NCBI RefSeq assembly: GCF_003946645.1
Contig: NZ_RHOU01000001.1
Span: 124,001 to 188,000, forward strand
Reading direction: 5' to 3'
Length of the DNA stretch: 64,000 nucleotides
From: Lapidilactobacillus wuchangensis
GTDB lineage: Bacteria; Bacillota; Bacilli; Lactobacillales; Lactobacillaceae
Each line of letters begins with the position of its first letter. The first letter of the stretch is position 1. Below the pieces are notes generated by a model that was not told where the DNA came from, made no database searches, and saw only the letters and a program-made list of their open reading frames with translations. The translations under genes were made by a program, and so were the position numbers. Below are positions 15,625 through 25,116 of the stretch, in pieces.

Positions 15625-16434
15625 TTGGATAATTTACTTGAAGCAAAATTAACGGCGCAACCTTCGAAAAAGCGTCAGTATTTGTTGTTAGTGGCAGTCA
15701 TTCTGGCAGTGTTCGCCTGGTCATTAACGGCCATTAAATTTCGTGCCCCCGATGATGGTGGTGCCAAAATCGCAGCCAATATTATTCGGGGTATTTTAAG
15801 CCCTGATCTCAATTTGTTGTGGAATTTTACCAGTCAAGGTGTCTTTTACTTACTTTTTGAAACAATTTGTATTGCTTTTCTCGGGACCATTTTTGGGGCA
15901 ATTTTGTCGATTCCATTCGCCTTCCTAATGGCACCTAGTGTCGTTTCGCGGCCGGTTTATATTTTGACACGTTTTTTAGTTGTCGTCATTCGGACCGTGC
16001 CAGCGCTAGTTTATGGATTAATGTTTGTTCGTGTAGCTGGACCGGGACCATTTGCGGGTGTATTGACGATGTCGCTGACCTCGATTGGCATGGTCTCGAA
16101 GCTTTACGTGGACGTCATTGAAGATCTAGATCGCGGGATCCTAGAAGCGATGGATGCGATTGGCTGTACCACTTGGGAGAAAATTCGCTTCGGTATCGTT
16201 CCACAGTTAATCGCTAACTTCAGCTCAATCACAATTTATCGGTTCGATATGAACCTACGTGATGCGACTATCTTGGGATTAGTCGGTGCCGGCGGAATCG
16301 GTGCCCCGTTGATTTTTGCGATGAATGCTTATCGCTGGCATCAAGTCGGATCAATTCTGATTGGGTTGGTGGCTTTGATTCTGATTGTGGAAATAATTTC
16401 GAACAAACTGCGTGCTAAATTGGTTAATGGTTAA
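15625..16434 (+). CDS. phnE2: Phosphonate-type ABC transporter permease, second subunit
   Basis: The product has 269 residues with a TTG start at 15625 supported by AGGAGGGA directly upstream. About six membrane segments are visible, beginning with YLLLVAVILAVFAWSLTAI. The coupling loop reads EAMDAIGCTTWEKIRFGIVPQ. It is similar in design but not in detail to PhnE1, as expected for a heterodimeric channel. It is the last gene of the phn unit, and a strong terminator follows at 16484-16524. Confidence 0.9.
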   Translation: MDNLLEAKLTAQPSKKRQYLLLVAVILAVFAWSLTAIKFRAPDDGGAKIAANIIRGILSPDLNLLWNFTSQGVFYLLFETICIAFLGTIFGAILSIPFAFLMAPSVVSRPVYILTRFLVVVIRTVPALVYGLMFVRVAGPGPFAGVLTMSLTSIGMVSKLYVDVIEDLDRGILEAMDAIGCTTWEKIRFGIVPQLIANFSSITIYRFDMNLRDATILGLVGAGGIGAPLIFAMNAYRWHQVGSILIGLVALILIVEIISNKLRAKLVNG

Positions 16435-16483
16435 CTTAAGTTAATGGTTAACTTAAATTGAAATTTTAAATATTTTAGATCAA

Positions 16484-16524
16484 AAAGACGCTCAAGAAAT
16501 TTTAACTTTCTGAGCGTCTTTTTG
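16484..16524. terminator. Terminator after phnE2
   Basis: AAAGACGCTCA pairs with TGAGCGTCTTT, with A- and T-runs on the two sides. It could serve both phnE2 and the convergent VIT gene. Confidence 0.85.
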
Positions 16525-16609
16525 GTGATATTGAGCAGTTCGAAATATATTTATTGCTGCACAATTAGCTAACGTTATTACTAAATTTAAAATAGCATTA
16601 ATTGTCGCT

Positions 16610-17332
16610 TTATCCCAGTGACCCACCAATCAAATAAGTAATCAACATCGTCCCTAAACCAACCAACAAATTACGCAACACACCTTTAAGTCGATTAGAA
16701 TTACCTAGCATAGCACTGGTGTAACCCGTGAAAATCATCGCCAACATAACCGCAATAATGGTACCACGAACTTTAAAAGGATTAGGAATGAACGTGATTG
16801 AGAGCAGGGGAAGCAGGGCACCAAGGATAAATGAGCAAAATGATGAAATTGCTGCGTGCCAAGGGTTGAAGTAGTTTTGCAATTCGATATTGTTTTTGGC
16901 TTTCAGTGTGACACCAAGGGCATTATTGTTCATTAATTGTTCGGCGACTTCGCCAGCTAAATCAGGGGTCAGACCTTCTTTTTCATAGTGCTCAGTTAAG
17001 GCCTGCAATTCCGTTTGGTAGTGTTGCTTGATATTCTCGCTTTGTTGCTGAGCCAGCGTTTTTTGAGTGTCACGTTGGGTACTAACGGAAATATACTCGC
17101 CACCACCCATGGAGAGTGCGCCTGCAAACATGCCGGAAATACCAGCGATAAATAGCGCCGTTTGGCTTTGCTGAGCGCCAGCCACGCCGATGACAATGCC
17201 GGCGACGGAGACGATTCCGTCATTGGCACCGAGGACGCCGGCACGAATAATATTCAACTGTTCGGACAAGTGAAACTTCTGGATCAAGCGCTGTGATAGA
17301 GTTTGGTGCTTAGCCGTGGTGAGTGATTTCAT
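16610..17332 (-). CDS. VIT1/CCC1 family Fe2+/Mn2+ transporter
   Basis: The product has 240 residues starting at the ATG complementary to 17330-17332, with GAGG 8 bases upstream. An in-frame TTG one codon earlier is closer than usual to that site. The first membrane segments AGVLGANDGIVSVAGIVIGVA and SGMFAGALSMGGGEYISVSTQ match the VIT family, with its conserved GANDG and GEY-S sequences. A cytosolic helical, acidic metal-binding region (about residues 85-150) and three more membrane segments follow. Plant and yeast relatives move iron or manganese into vacuoles; bacterial members likely export these ions. It stands alone, convergent with phnE2 and divergent from dnaG. The substrate is not determinable from sequence. 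Confidence 0.88.
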   Translation of the reverse strand: MKSLTTAKHQTLSQRLIQKFHLSEQLNIIRAGVLGANDGIVSVAGIVIGVAGAQQSQTALFIAGISGMFAGALSMGGGEYISVSTQRDTQKTLAQQQSENIKQHYQTELQALTEHYEKEGLTPDLAGEVAEQLMNNNALGVTLKAKNNIELQNYFNPWHAAISSFCSFILGALLPLLSITFIPNPFKVRGTIIAVMLAMIFTGYTSAMLGNSNRLKGVLRNLLVGLGTMLITYLIGGSLG

Positions 17333-17564
17333 CAATAGAACCTCATTTTTATGAATTATTAATTAAGTATAACTTGCCCACAACTTAATTCAAGATAGCA
17401 AGAACGTAATGGTTATAATCTAAACCGGCGATTAAGATAAGCTGGGCATTTTGGCGCGGTTAATTTTTTAACGACATTTTTTGGTGAGAAACTAACTTTT
17501 TAAAAGCAAACATATTGCATCAAAGGTTATTTTATGTTAAATTATACGTTGTATAACTGTGTGT

Positions 17565-17606
17565 AGGCTGACGTTGGCGCAATCTGTCAGCCTATTTCTT
17601 GCTTAT
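17565..17606 (+). promoter_or_regulatory. Hairpin in the dnaG leader
   Basis: AGGCTGAC (17565-17572) pairs with GTCAGCCT (17586-17593), followed by the T-rich ATTTCTTGCTT. It lies between the probable promoter area and dnaG, so it could be an attenuator limiting primase and sigma factor expression. An A/T-rich region with possible -10 boxes is just upstream, but I could not choose one promoter. Confidence 0.5.
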
Positions 17607-17629
17607 GTTTGAGAAGGGATGTGAACATT

Positions 17630-19456
17630 ATGGCCACTAGAATCCCGGAAGCTTATATTGAAGAAGTCCGGAACAAAACCAACATTGTCGATGTCGTTAG
17701 CCAGACTGTTCAACTGCACAAACAAGGGAAAAACTTGTTTGGCTTATGCCCTTTTCATGAAGAACGTACGCCTTCTTTCTCGGTGAATGAAGAGAAACAG
17801 ATTTTCAATTGTTTCAGTTGTCACCGTGGTGGGAATGTCTTTAAGTTCTTAATGGAATTGGAGCAAATTTCCTTTCCAGAAGCAGTCATTAAGGTGGCAC
17901 AGTTTAGTGGTATTCCCTTGCCAGAAGCAGTGGCACAGAGCAGAGACTCCGTCCAAAATTCACTGAATAGTCAGTTGCAAGGGCTATACGCACAAGCACA
18001 AGTTCTTTATACGCATATTTTATTAAAGACTAAAGTTGGTGAACCAGCGCTGGCCTACCTGGAAAAACGGGAACTGGCCAGTGATGTCATCGATGAGTTT
18101 AGTCTTGGTTTTGCCCCAAATCAGGGGAACGTTCTTTTGGATTATTTTACTAGTCGTCAGGTAGCGCGGGAGTTGTTAGTGCGCTCAGGATTATTTGTTC
18201 AGACGAATGATGGTCGTTTAATTGATCGTTTCCGTAATCGGGTCATGTTTCCGATTACCAATCAGAATGGTCAGGTGATTGCTTTTTCGGGTCGGATTTT
18301 GACCGCTAGTGAGAATGAGCCCAAATATTTGAACTCGCCAGAAACGCAATTGTTTCAGAAGCGGGAGACACTTTATCATTTCTCACAGGCCAAACAAGCG
18401 ATTCGTGAGAGCAAGACGGCCATTTTGTTCGAAGGTTTCATGGATGTGATCAGTGCTTACAAGGCTGGTGTCGCTAACGGCGTGGCTTCCATGGGGACTA
18501 GTTTAACCAGTCAACAACTTTATTTGCTTTCGCGAGCGGCTCAGAAATTGATCGTCTGTTATGATGGCGACGAACCTGGGCAAAAAGCAACGGCGGAAGC
18601 CTTAAAATTGTTGAAGAATGAGTCCTTTGAAGTTGGCATTATTAGTTTGCCAGCTAAGCAAGACCCTGATGAATTCGTTAAGGCCCATGGTGCCGCTGCT
18701 TTTCAAAAGCAGTTAAGTCAGAATGTGTTAACGCCGATTGCTTTTCAGTTGCAGCATTTGCAAAGTAGCTACAATTTAAGTCTTGATGGTGATCGTTTGG
18801 CCTACGTTCAGGCGGCTTTACAAGACATCGTCACGATTAATTCCAGTGTGGAACAAGAATTGTATTTGCAGCAAGTTGCTAATGAAACACAATTAGATTT
18901 AGCGGCTTTAAAAAATGAGTTTGAGACGGCGCGAGTGAAATACGCTCAGAAACAACGAGCGACGCAACGACAGCAACAACGAACTCAACACGAAGATCGT
19001 GAAGTGCCTAATCCAGCACTAGATGTTAAGTTGGACCGGGCGGCTATTTCCGAACGGCGGCTGTTACATTTAGCGATTCATCAGGAGAATGTTTTGTTGC
19101 AGCTCACTGATGATGATCAATTTCATTTCAATGATTCACAAATTCAAAATTTATTTACTTCTTGGCTAACATATTTACGTCAAGAAGGTAGTCATTCAAT
19201 TGCCGGGTTTACTGATCAACTTAGTGGTGATCAGCTGAGCCTGTTAATGGGGATTGAAATGCTCGATTTACCCGATGAAGTATCAGATGAAGAAGTTGCT
19301 GATTACCGGCGCAATATTAATCAAGCTCAGTTACAGGCGCGTTTGCGACAAGCACAGATTAAGGTCAAAAATGCCAGCAATATTGGTGATGATCAAGCGG
19401 CGGCCAAGTGGTTTGGCGAAATGCTAAACTTAAAGCGACAGCTGACGAACTCTTAA
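17630..19456 (+). CDS. dnaG: DNA primase
   Basis: The product has 608 residues from ATG at 17630 (AAGGGATG upstream; an in-frame TTG at 17609 is less well placed). A CHC2 zinc finger has Cys40, His43, Cys61 and Cys64 (CPFH...CFSC). The TOPRIM catalytic core shows EGFMDVI and the acidic pair in CYDGDEPGQ. The C-terminal third is the helicase-binding domain that contacts DnaB-type helicase. It synthesises RNA primers for replication. It is followed by rpoD after 27 bases, the macromolecular synthesis arrangement of Firmicutes. Confidence 0.97.
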   Translation: MATRIPEAYIEEVRNKTNIVDVVSQTVQLHKQGKNLFGLCPFHEERTPSFSVNEEKQIFNCFSCHRGGNVFKFLMELEQISFPEAVIKVAQFSGIPLPEAVAQSRDSVQNSLNSQLQGLYAQAQVLYTHILLKTKVGEPALAYLEKRELASDVIDEFSLGFAPNQGNVLLDYFTSRQVARELLVRSGLFVQTNDGRLIDRFRNRVMFPITNQNGQVIAFSGRILTASENEPKYLNSPETQLFQKRETLYHFSQAKQAIRESKTAILFEGFMDVISAYKAGVANGVASMGTSLTSQQLYLLSRAAQKLIVCYDGDEPGQKATAEALKLLKNESFEVGIISLPAKQDPDEFVKAHGAAAFQKQLSQNVLTPIAFQLQHLQSSYNLSLDGDRLAYVQAALQDIVTINSSVEQELYLQQVANETQLDLAALKNEFETARVKYAQKQRATQRQQQRTQHEDREVPNPALDVKLDRAAISERRLLHLAIHQENVLLQLTDDDQFHFNDSQIQNLFTSWLTYLRQEGSHSIAGFTDQLSGDQLSLLMGIEMLDLPDEVSDEEVADYRRNINQAQLQARLRQAQIKVKNASNIGDDQAAAKWFGEMLNLKRQLTNS

Positions 19457-19483
19457 ACACAATGAAATAATGGGGGCAGCAGA

Positions 19484-20605
19484 ATGGCACAAAAAAAAGC
19501 AGCAACTACAAAACCAACTAAAAAGTTAGAAACAGCGGTTAAGGAATTAGTCGCAGAACACAAAGCTGACAAACAAATCACTGATGATGAGTTAGTTAGC
19601 AAATTAATTCAACCTTATTCATTGGAAGATGAAGCGGTTGATGAATTAATGCAACAAATCGAAGACAAGGGTTTTGCCATCGTTGATAAGAATGGTGAAC
19701 CAGCCGTTCGTTCATTGAAGAAAGTCAAGAAAGTTACTAAGAAAGACCTGCAAAACCTGTCAGCACCAACTGGTGTTAAAATTAATGATCCCGTGCGGAT
19801 GTACTTGAAGGAAATTGGTCGAGTTTCCTTGTTAAACGCCCAAGAAGAAGTGGCTTTAGCATTGAAAATCGAACAAGGCGATCAAGTAGCTAAACAAAAG
19901 TTAGCTGAAGCCAACTTGCGTTTAGTTGTTTCGATTGCGAAACGCTATGTTGGTCGGGGGATGCAATTCCTTGATTTGATTCAAGAAGGTAACATGGGCT
20001 TGATGAAAGCCGTTGAGAAATTCGATTACCGTAAAGGGTTCAAGTTCTCAACTTATGCCACTTGGTGGATTCGTCAGGCCATTACCCGTGCCATTGCTGA
20101 CCAAGCACGGACGATTCGGATTCCGGTGCATATGGTTGAAACCATCAACAAGTTGATTCGGATTCAACGGCAATTACTCCAAGACTTAGGCCGGGAACCA
20201 ACACCAGAAGAAATCGGTGCCGAAATGGATATGCCAACTGAAAAGGTTCGGGAAATTTTGAAGATTGCCCAAGAGCCCGTTTCTTTGGAAACACCAATTG
20301 GTGAAGAGGACGACTCTCATTTAGGCGATTTCATTGAAGATTCCGATGCTACCAGTCCTGAAGACCACGCTTCATACGAATTATTGAAGGAACAACTTGA
20401 AAGTGTTCTGGAGACTTTAACTGACCGTGAAGAAAACGTCTTACGTTTACGGTTTGGTCTTGACGATGGTCGGACGCGCACTTTGGAAGAAGTTGGTAAA
20501 GTCTTCGGTGTGACGCGGGAACGGATTCGCCAAATTGAAGCAAAAGCCTTGCGGAAATTGCGCCATCCATCTCGTTCTAACCAATTGAAAGACTTCCTTG
20601 AGTAG
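19484..20605 (+). CDS. rpoD: RNA polymerase primary sigma factor (sigma-A)
   Basis: The product has 373 residues. A Lys-rich N-terminus with a short region 1.1 precedes region 1.2 ([17 protein letters not shown]). Region 2 includes [19 protein letters not shown] and [20 protein letters not shown], which recognise and melt the -10 box. Region 4.2 ([20 protein letters not shown]) contacts the -35 box. The length is typical of Lactobacillaceae sigma-A. Its consensus agrees with the TTGACA/TATAAT boxes reported in this window. A family 1 composite element starts about four bases after the stop. Confidence 0.98.
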   Translation: MAQKKAATTKPTKKLETAVKELVAEHKADKQITDDELVSKLIQPYSLEDEAVDELMQQIEDKGFAIVDKNGEPAVRSLKKVKKVTKKDLQNLSAPTGVKINDPVRMYLKEIGRVSLLNAQEEVALALKIEQGDQVAKQKLAEANLRLVVSIAKRYVGRGMQFLDLIQEGNMGLMKAVEKFDYRKGFKFSTYATWWIRQAITRAIADQARTIRIPVHMVETINKLIRIQRQLLQDLGREPTPEEIGAEMDMPTEKVREILKIAQEPVSLETPIGEEDDSHLGDFIEDSDATSPEDHASYELLKEQLESVLETLTDREENVLRLRFGLDDGRTRTLEEVGKVFGVTRERIRQIEAKALRKLRHPSRSNQLKDFLE

Positions 20606-20608
20606 TCT

Positions 20609-21289
20609 TTAGTCTTCCCCAATTGGTAGGTAGTGGCTGGGCGATTTGAAACTGAATCAATTATAGGCGGAACAGCGAACAACTCCGTTGCGGCCGGCGG
20701 GTTGTGGAACGTTGCCGGCGTTGATTTGAGCTTATTGCTGCGCAACAATCTCAAATACAAGCCTTCTTCTAACCGCTAAAGCGGCAAGAAGAATTTGGCG
20801 ACTGACAACCCGGCGGCCTCCACTGCGTTTTGAGTTAAGTTAGTCCACTTTAGCTTTAGTTGATATCAAGGCAAAAACTAGCAAAGTTAGATATCAATCG
20901 CCAGCAACCACCAGATGAAACTAACCGAATTGAGTACCACTAATTGGAAAATCAGTTAACGTAAAATAATAAGTCTGTTTGACATCTGGATAAAACCAGA
21001 AACTGCCAGACAGGCTTTTTTGGTATGACTATTTAATTGTGATAGCAAGTCAAATTCAGTTGATTAATCCTACTGCAACTGCATCAACCACTAACAATGA
21101 TGAAGTGCACCACCTCAACTCCAGACGGAATGGAGGGCGTGGTTGTCAGCCGCCAAATTTGTCTTATTGCTTCAGCAATTAGACAAAGGCTCGTATTTGA
21201 AACAATTTGGTCTTTAATTGGTTCAAATCGATGCCAGCAGCGTTCCACAACCAGCAAGCCCGCAATGCAGTCAGACGCGAATTTGTTTC
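20609..21289 (+). repeat. Family 1 composite element, copy IV, with chimeric A half
   Basis: The A arms are GGTAGTGGCTGGGCGATT (20629-20647) and AATCGCCAGCAACCACC (20896-20912), but between them lies B-type sequence in inverted orientation rather than an A core. That inner part has GGTTGTGG...CTGACAACC at its base, hairpin CTTCTTCT/AGAAGAA, TTTGAGC hairpin 2 and the B end TGAGTTAAGTTAGTCCAC. The A tail (TTGAGTACCACTAATTGG), the central terminator (20971-21022) and a normal B half (about 21101-21289) follow. The last B has base stem GGTTGT/ACAACC and hairpins TTGTCTTAT/TTAGACAA and ATTTGAAACAATT/AATTGGTTCAAAT. Confidence 0.85.
20971..21022 (+). terminator. Central terminator in composite copy IV
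   Basis: AGTCTGT..TG.CA pairs with TG.CAGACAGGCT, with inner CTGG/CCAG and loop ATAAAA, then six T. It is the likely end of the dnaG-rpoD transcript. Confidence 0.75.
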
Positions 21290-21385
21290 AATATCATTCC
21301 CTGTTTGCCACCATATTTCTTACTCGTTATTCAATGATGAACTTAAGTTTTGTCCGCGGCTGAACTGTTTTATAGCGGGCATTTT

Positions 21386-21394
21386 TGGTATAAT
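21386..21394 (+). promoter_or_regulatory. Extended -10 promoter of trmK
   Basis: TGGTATAAT, with transcription expected near 21401. This leaves a leader of only about 20 bases before the GTG at 21422, with no Shine-Dalgarno sequence in it. Confidence 0.6.
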
Positions 21395-21421
21395 TGATAA
21401 AATAGTAAGTAAAATTTAACC

Positions 21422-22141
21422 GTGAAACGAGGCGAGCCAGCTATCATTAAATTATCACAACGATTACAAGCAGTAGCAGATTTGACCAGTCCGTGGCGCC
21501 GAATTGCCGACATTGGTTCTGACCATGCTTATCTCCCTATTTATTTAATGGCGGCCAACAAAATTGATTATGCTGTCGCCGGTGAAGTGATTCCGGGTCC
21601 CTTTGAAATTGCCCAGGCTCATATTAAGCAAGCCGGTTATCAGCAGCAAATCAAAGCTCGTTTGGCTGATGGTTTAGCAGCAATTCAGTCGGCGGATGAG
21701 ATTCAATGCGTGGTTCTGGCCGGAATGGGTGGTCGTTTAATTACTGAGATTCTTAATCGTGAGCCGAACATTTATCAGTATTTGCAGGGGTTAGTTCTGG
21801 AACCTAATCAGGATGTCCCTTTTGTACGTCAGTGGGTTGCTGATCACGGTTGGCGAATCACTGCTGAGCGAATTGTTTTCGATGAAGGCCATTGTTATCA
21901 AATGATGTTGGTGCAACCGGAACCCGTTCAGCGGCCATATTCACCAGTGGAATTATTAATGGGGCCGCTGTTATTAAGTGCGACGCCGCGAGATCCGGTT
22001 TTTACAAAATACTGGACTTTCAAATTAAAACAACGGGAACAATTAATCGTCCAATTGAACCAGGCCCAGCAATTACCTGTGGCCAAGTTACAGCAATTAA
22101 AGCAGGAAATTGCTTTGATTAAGGAGGGATTAGCTTGTTAA
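21422..22141 (+). CDS. trmK: tRNA (adenine22-N1)-methyltransferase
   Basis: The product has 239 residues when started at GTG 21422. A Rossmann-like SAM domain shows motif I ADIGSDHAYLPIYL (from residue 29), VVLAGMGGRLITEIL, and the catalytic-region LVLEPNQDVPFVRQW, matching TrmK/YqfN. The enzyme methylates N1 of A22 in tRNA. Homology begins at about IKLSQRLQAVA, seven to eight residues in. The GTG lacks a ribosome site while GAGG lies just downstream of it, so a non-canonical ATT or ATC start near 21446-21449 is also possible. The 3' end overlaps the NIF3-family gene by 7 bases, the usual Firmicutes pairing. Confidence 0.9.
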   Translation: MKRGEPAIIKLSQRLQAVADLTSPWRRIADIGSDHAYLPIYLMAANKIDYAVAGEVIPGPFEIAQAHIKQAGYQQQIKARLADGLAAIQSADEIQCVVLAGMGGRLITEILNREPNIYQYLQGLVLEPNQDVPFVRQWVADHGWRITAERIVFDEGHCYQMMLVQPEPVQRPYSPVELLMGPLLLSATPRDPVFTKYWTFKLKQREQLIVQLNQAQQLPVAKLQQLKQEIALIKEGLAC

Positions 22142-22950
22142 ATCCAACAGTTGAACAAGTCATTGAGCGTTTGGAATCTTTTGCGCCACCAGTTTATGCC
22201 GAACCTCATGATCCAGTAGGGTTGCAATTAGGTGACCGGCAACAACCAGTGAAGAAAATCATGGTGACTTTGGATGTGCGGCCGGAAGTAGTGGCTGAAG
22301 CCATTGAACGTCAGGTTGATTTGATTATTGCCCATCATCCCATGATGTTTCATCCTGCCCGAAATCTCGATTTTCAAAATCCACAAAATAGAATGTATGC
22401 TGACTTAATTCAGCATTCGATTGCCGTTTTTGCCGCCCATACTAATCTTGATGAAATTCCTGCAGGCATGAACCATTGGTTAACTGAAGCTTTAGGCTTA
22501 ACTCAATGCCAACCGTTCAATCGTCAAGAAAAGGTCGATCCAACGATTCATGCCTATTTAGGGGCGATTGGTCAGTTACCTCAGCCCCAAACAGTCCAAG
22601 CTTTTGCGGAATTTTGTAAACGGCAATTCAAATTGTCAGGTTTGCGCCTGATTACTCAGGAACCACAGAAAATGATTCAGAAAATCGCCGTGATTGGTGG
22701 CGACGGTGGCAAATTTTATCCAGCGGCAATTACTGCCGGTGCTGACGTTTTAGTGACCGGTGATGTTTATTACCATACGGCTCACGATATGTTGGCCAAT
22801 GGGTTGTCAGTTGTTGATCCTGGTCACCATGTTGAGTCGATTATTAAGCAACAGTTGCCACCGCTATTACGGCAATGGGCCCAACAAGCTGATTGGTCAG
22901 TCACGGTGATCAGCTCAGAATTAAGCACTGATCCGTTTCAATTTATTTAG
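22135..22950 (+). CDS. NIF3/DUF34 family dinuclear-metal protein
   Basis: The product has 271 residues, starting with TTG at 22135 after AAGGAGGG within the end of trmK. Metal-binding motifs of the family are visible: IIAHHPMMFHPA with His67 and His68, AAHTNLDEIP, and in the C-terminal part GDVYYHTAHD and DPGHHVES. The protein lacks the PII-like insertion present in longer members such as B. subtilis YqfO (about 370 residues). The family forms toroidal hexamers with two metal ions per subunit. A GTP cyclohydrolase I type 2 label is often attached, but the activity is not established. Genomic pairing with trmK is conserved. Confidence 0.88.
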   Translation: MLNPTVEQVIERLESFAPPVYAEPHDPVGLQLGDRQQPVKKIMVTLDVRPEVVAEAIERQVDLIIAHHPMMFHPARNLDFQNPQNRMYADLIQHSIAVFAAHTNLDEIPAGMNHWLTEALGLTQCQPFNRQEKVDPTIHAYLGAIGQLPQPQTVQAFAEFCKRQFKLSGLRLITQEPQKMIQKIAVIGGDGGKFYPAAITAGADVLVTGDVYYHTAHDMLANGLSVVDPGHHVESIIKQQLPPLLRQWAQQADWSVTVISSELSTDPFQFI

Positions 22951-22983
22951 TCATTCACTTAATTAACTTTCGGAGGTTATCCC

Positions 22984-24219
22984 ATGGAAAAATATGAAAA
23001 CTTATTACCGCGCTTTTTAGATTATGTTAAAACTGAAACTCGTTCAGATGAGAACTCGACTACCGTTCCTTCAACGGCTACTCAGGTTGCGTTCCAGAAG
23101 CAATTAGCAGCAGAGCTTAACGGTATTGGCCTGACTAAAGTCACTTATGACGAAACAAATGGTTATTTAACCGCCTTGTTGCCAAGTAATTTAACTAAAA
23201 AAGTCCCGGCAATCGGCTTTTTGTCACATATTGATACGGCTGACTTTAATGCGGACAATGTTCAACCACAAATCGTGCAAAATTATGATGGTAAAAGCGT
23301 GATCAAGCTGGATGATGCCGGTGAATTTGTGCTGGATCCGGCTGAATTTCCTAATATGAAGCATTATGCTGGTCATACTTTGATTACCACTAATGGCCAA
23401 ACTTTATTAGGCGCCGATGACAAGTCAGGTGTGGCTGAAATTATGACTGCCATGAGTTACTTGATTGCCCATCCTGAAGTGAAGCATGGTGATTTATGGA
23501 TTGGTTTTGGCCCCGACGAAGAAATTGGTACTGGTGCCGATAAATTTAACGTGAAAGCTTTCCCAGCTGATTTTGCCTATACGGTCGATGGTGGTCCTTT
23601 AGGTCAATTGGAATACGAGACTTTCAGTGCTGCTTCATTAGATGTTGAAATTCAAGGTAAAAATGTCCATCCCGGCACAGCTAAAGGTATTATGGTGAAT
23701 GCCTTGCAATTAGGAATTGATTTCCAGAATGCCTTACCAGCTGCCGAAGTGCCTGAAAAGACTGATGGTCGTCAGGGATTCTTCCATTTATTGAGCTTTA
23801 ATGGCACCGTTGATGCGGCGAAGATGAGCTACATTATTCGTGATTTCGATCGTGATGGTTTGGAACAACGGAAACAATTAGCACGGGAGATTGCTGCTAA
23901 ATTAAATCAACCTTACGCGGAACCACGGATCAAAGTTACTTTAAATGACCAATATTATAATATGGTTGAAGTTATGAAGGATCACATGGATGTGGTTAAG
24001 TTAGCTGAAGAAGCGATGAAGGCTTTACAAATCACCCCTGATGAAGAACCAGTTCGAGGTGGGACTGATGGCTCGAAGATTTCCTTCATGGGCTTACCAA
24101 CACCTAACTTATTCGCTGGTGGCGAGAATATGCACGGCCGTTATGAATTTGTATCTTTACAAGTTATGGAACAGGCGGTTGATGTTATCTTGAAGATCAG
24201 TGAATTAAATGCCCAATAA
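22984..24219 (+). CDS. pepT: Peptidase T (tripeptide aminopeptidase)
   Basis: The 411-residue M20 family metallopeptidase has its first zinc site in LSHIDTADF (His82, Asp84), the bridging Asp in [11 protein letters not shown], the general base Glu in [13 protein letters not shown] and [14 protein letters not shown]. It cleaves the N-terminal residue of tripeptides and is part of the peptide-utilisation set of lactic acid bacteria. It has a good ribosome site, CGGAGGT. The last 11 bases overlap the start of aroE, so it is cotranscribed with the shikimate genes, a linkage without an obvious metabolic reason beyond amino-acid supply. Confidence 0.96.
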   Translation: MEKYENLLPRFLDYVKTETRSDENSTTVPSTATQVAFQKQLAAELNGIGLTKVTYDETNGYLTALLPSNLTKKVPAIGFLSHIDTADFNADNVQPQIVQNYDGKSVIKLDDAGEFVLDPAEFPNMKHYAGHTLITTNGQTLLGADDKSGVAEIMTAMSYLIAHPEVKHGDLWIGFGPDEEIGTGADKFNVKAFPADFAYTVDGGPLGQLEYETFSAASLDVEIQGKNVHPGTAKGIMVNALQLGIDFQNALPAAEVPEKTDGRQGFFHLLSFNGTVDAAKMSYIIRDFDRDGLEQRKQLAREIAAKLNQPYAEPRIKVTLNDQYYNMVEVMKDHMDVVKLAEEAMKALQITPDEEPVRGGTDGSKISFMGLPTPNLFAGGENMHGRYEFVSLQVMEQAVDVILKISELNAQ

Positions 24220-25105
24220 AATATCATCATCAGCGTCTGAAACTGCAGCCGCACCAATTACTGGCGCCACGGTTTTATATGGCTTGATTGCTCATCCGGC
24301 CCACCATAGTTTGTCGCCGTTGATTCATAATCGCGGCTTTCTGGAGCGGCAAATTTCCGCACGTTATTTGGCGTTTGATACTCAAGCGACTGCTGCTGAT
24401 ATTGCAACGAGTATCAAGGCCTTGAATATTCGCGGGTTGAATTTGTCGTTACCATATAAAGAGACAATGCTGCCGCTGATGGACGAATTAACGCCAACAG
24501 CAAAGCTAATTGGGGCGATCAACACCATCAAAAATGAAACTGGCCACTTGCTAGGGACCAACACAGATGGTCAGGGTCTAGTCGCCGCCATTCAGGCTAC
24601 TGGCGTTTCAATTAAGAAACAACACGTTTTATTACTCGGTGGTGGCGCCACAGCGCGGGCAATTTTAGTGGCCTTAGTTCAAGCCGGCTGTGATCACGTG
24701 ACCGTCGTCCAGCGCCCAGAAAGTCGGCACTATCAACAAATGCAACAACTATTGTCAGCGTTAGCATTAGCTGATCAAACGTGCCAACCTTGGCCGCAGT
24801 TAGCTAATTTACCGATTGAAGATTATTCATTAGTGATTAACGCGACCAGCATTGGCTTCGGTGACCAACAAGATCAAAGCCCCTTATCAGCCGAATGGTT
24901 AAGCCAGTTGCCAAGTACCTGCCAAGTTTGGGACGTGATCTACCAACCGCGGCAGTCAAACTTGCTGACTTTGGCTGAGCAACAAGGATTAGCCACCCAC
25001 AATGGTTTGGCAATGCTCTGTTATCAAGCGGCAGCTTCGTTTGAGTTTTGGACTGGCAAGACCTTGCCAGTTGTGTCAATTTATCAAATTATTAAACAAA
25101 AGTGA
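24209..25105 (+). CDS. aroE: Shikimate dehydrogenase
   Basis: The product has 298 residues. After a Ser/Ala-rich N-terminal extension of about 20 residues, the substrate domain shows [12 protein letters not shown] and NLSLPYKE with the catalytic Lys84. The NADP domain has [11 protein letters not shown] and the glycine-rich loop [12 protein letters not shown]. It reduces 3-dehydroshikimate to shikimate. The ATG at 24209 lies inside the end of pepT; no better internal start is seen. The gene heads aroE, DAHP synthase, aroB, aroC, aroA, aroK. AroE in lactobacilli has paralogues with quinate or unknown substrates, but its place in this cluster supports the classical role. Confidence 0.93.
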   Translation: MPNKISSSASETAAAPITGATVLYGLIAHPAHHSLSPLIHNRGFLERQISARYLAFDTQATAADIATSIKALNIRGLNLSLPYKETMLPLMDELTPTAKLIGAINTIKNETGHLLGTNTDGQGLVAAIQATGVSIKKQHVLLLGGGATARAILVALVQAGCDHVTVVQRPESRHYQQMQQLLSALALADQTCQPWPQLANLPIEDYSLVINATSIGFGDQQDQSPLSAEWLSQLPSTCQVWDVIYQPRQSNLLTLAEQQGLATHNGLAMLCYQAAASFEFWTGKTLPVVSIYQIIKQK

Positions 25106-25116
25106 GGTTTTCTGAA

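Noticed and set aside
17336-17560. A specific dnaG promoter (TTGCAT with TAAATT, or TATAAC)
   Set aside because: Several weak candidates exist with poor spacing or consensus; I could not choose one.
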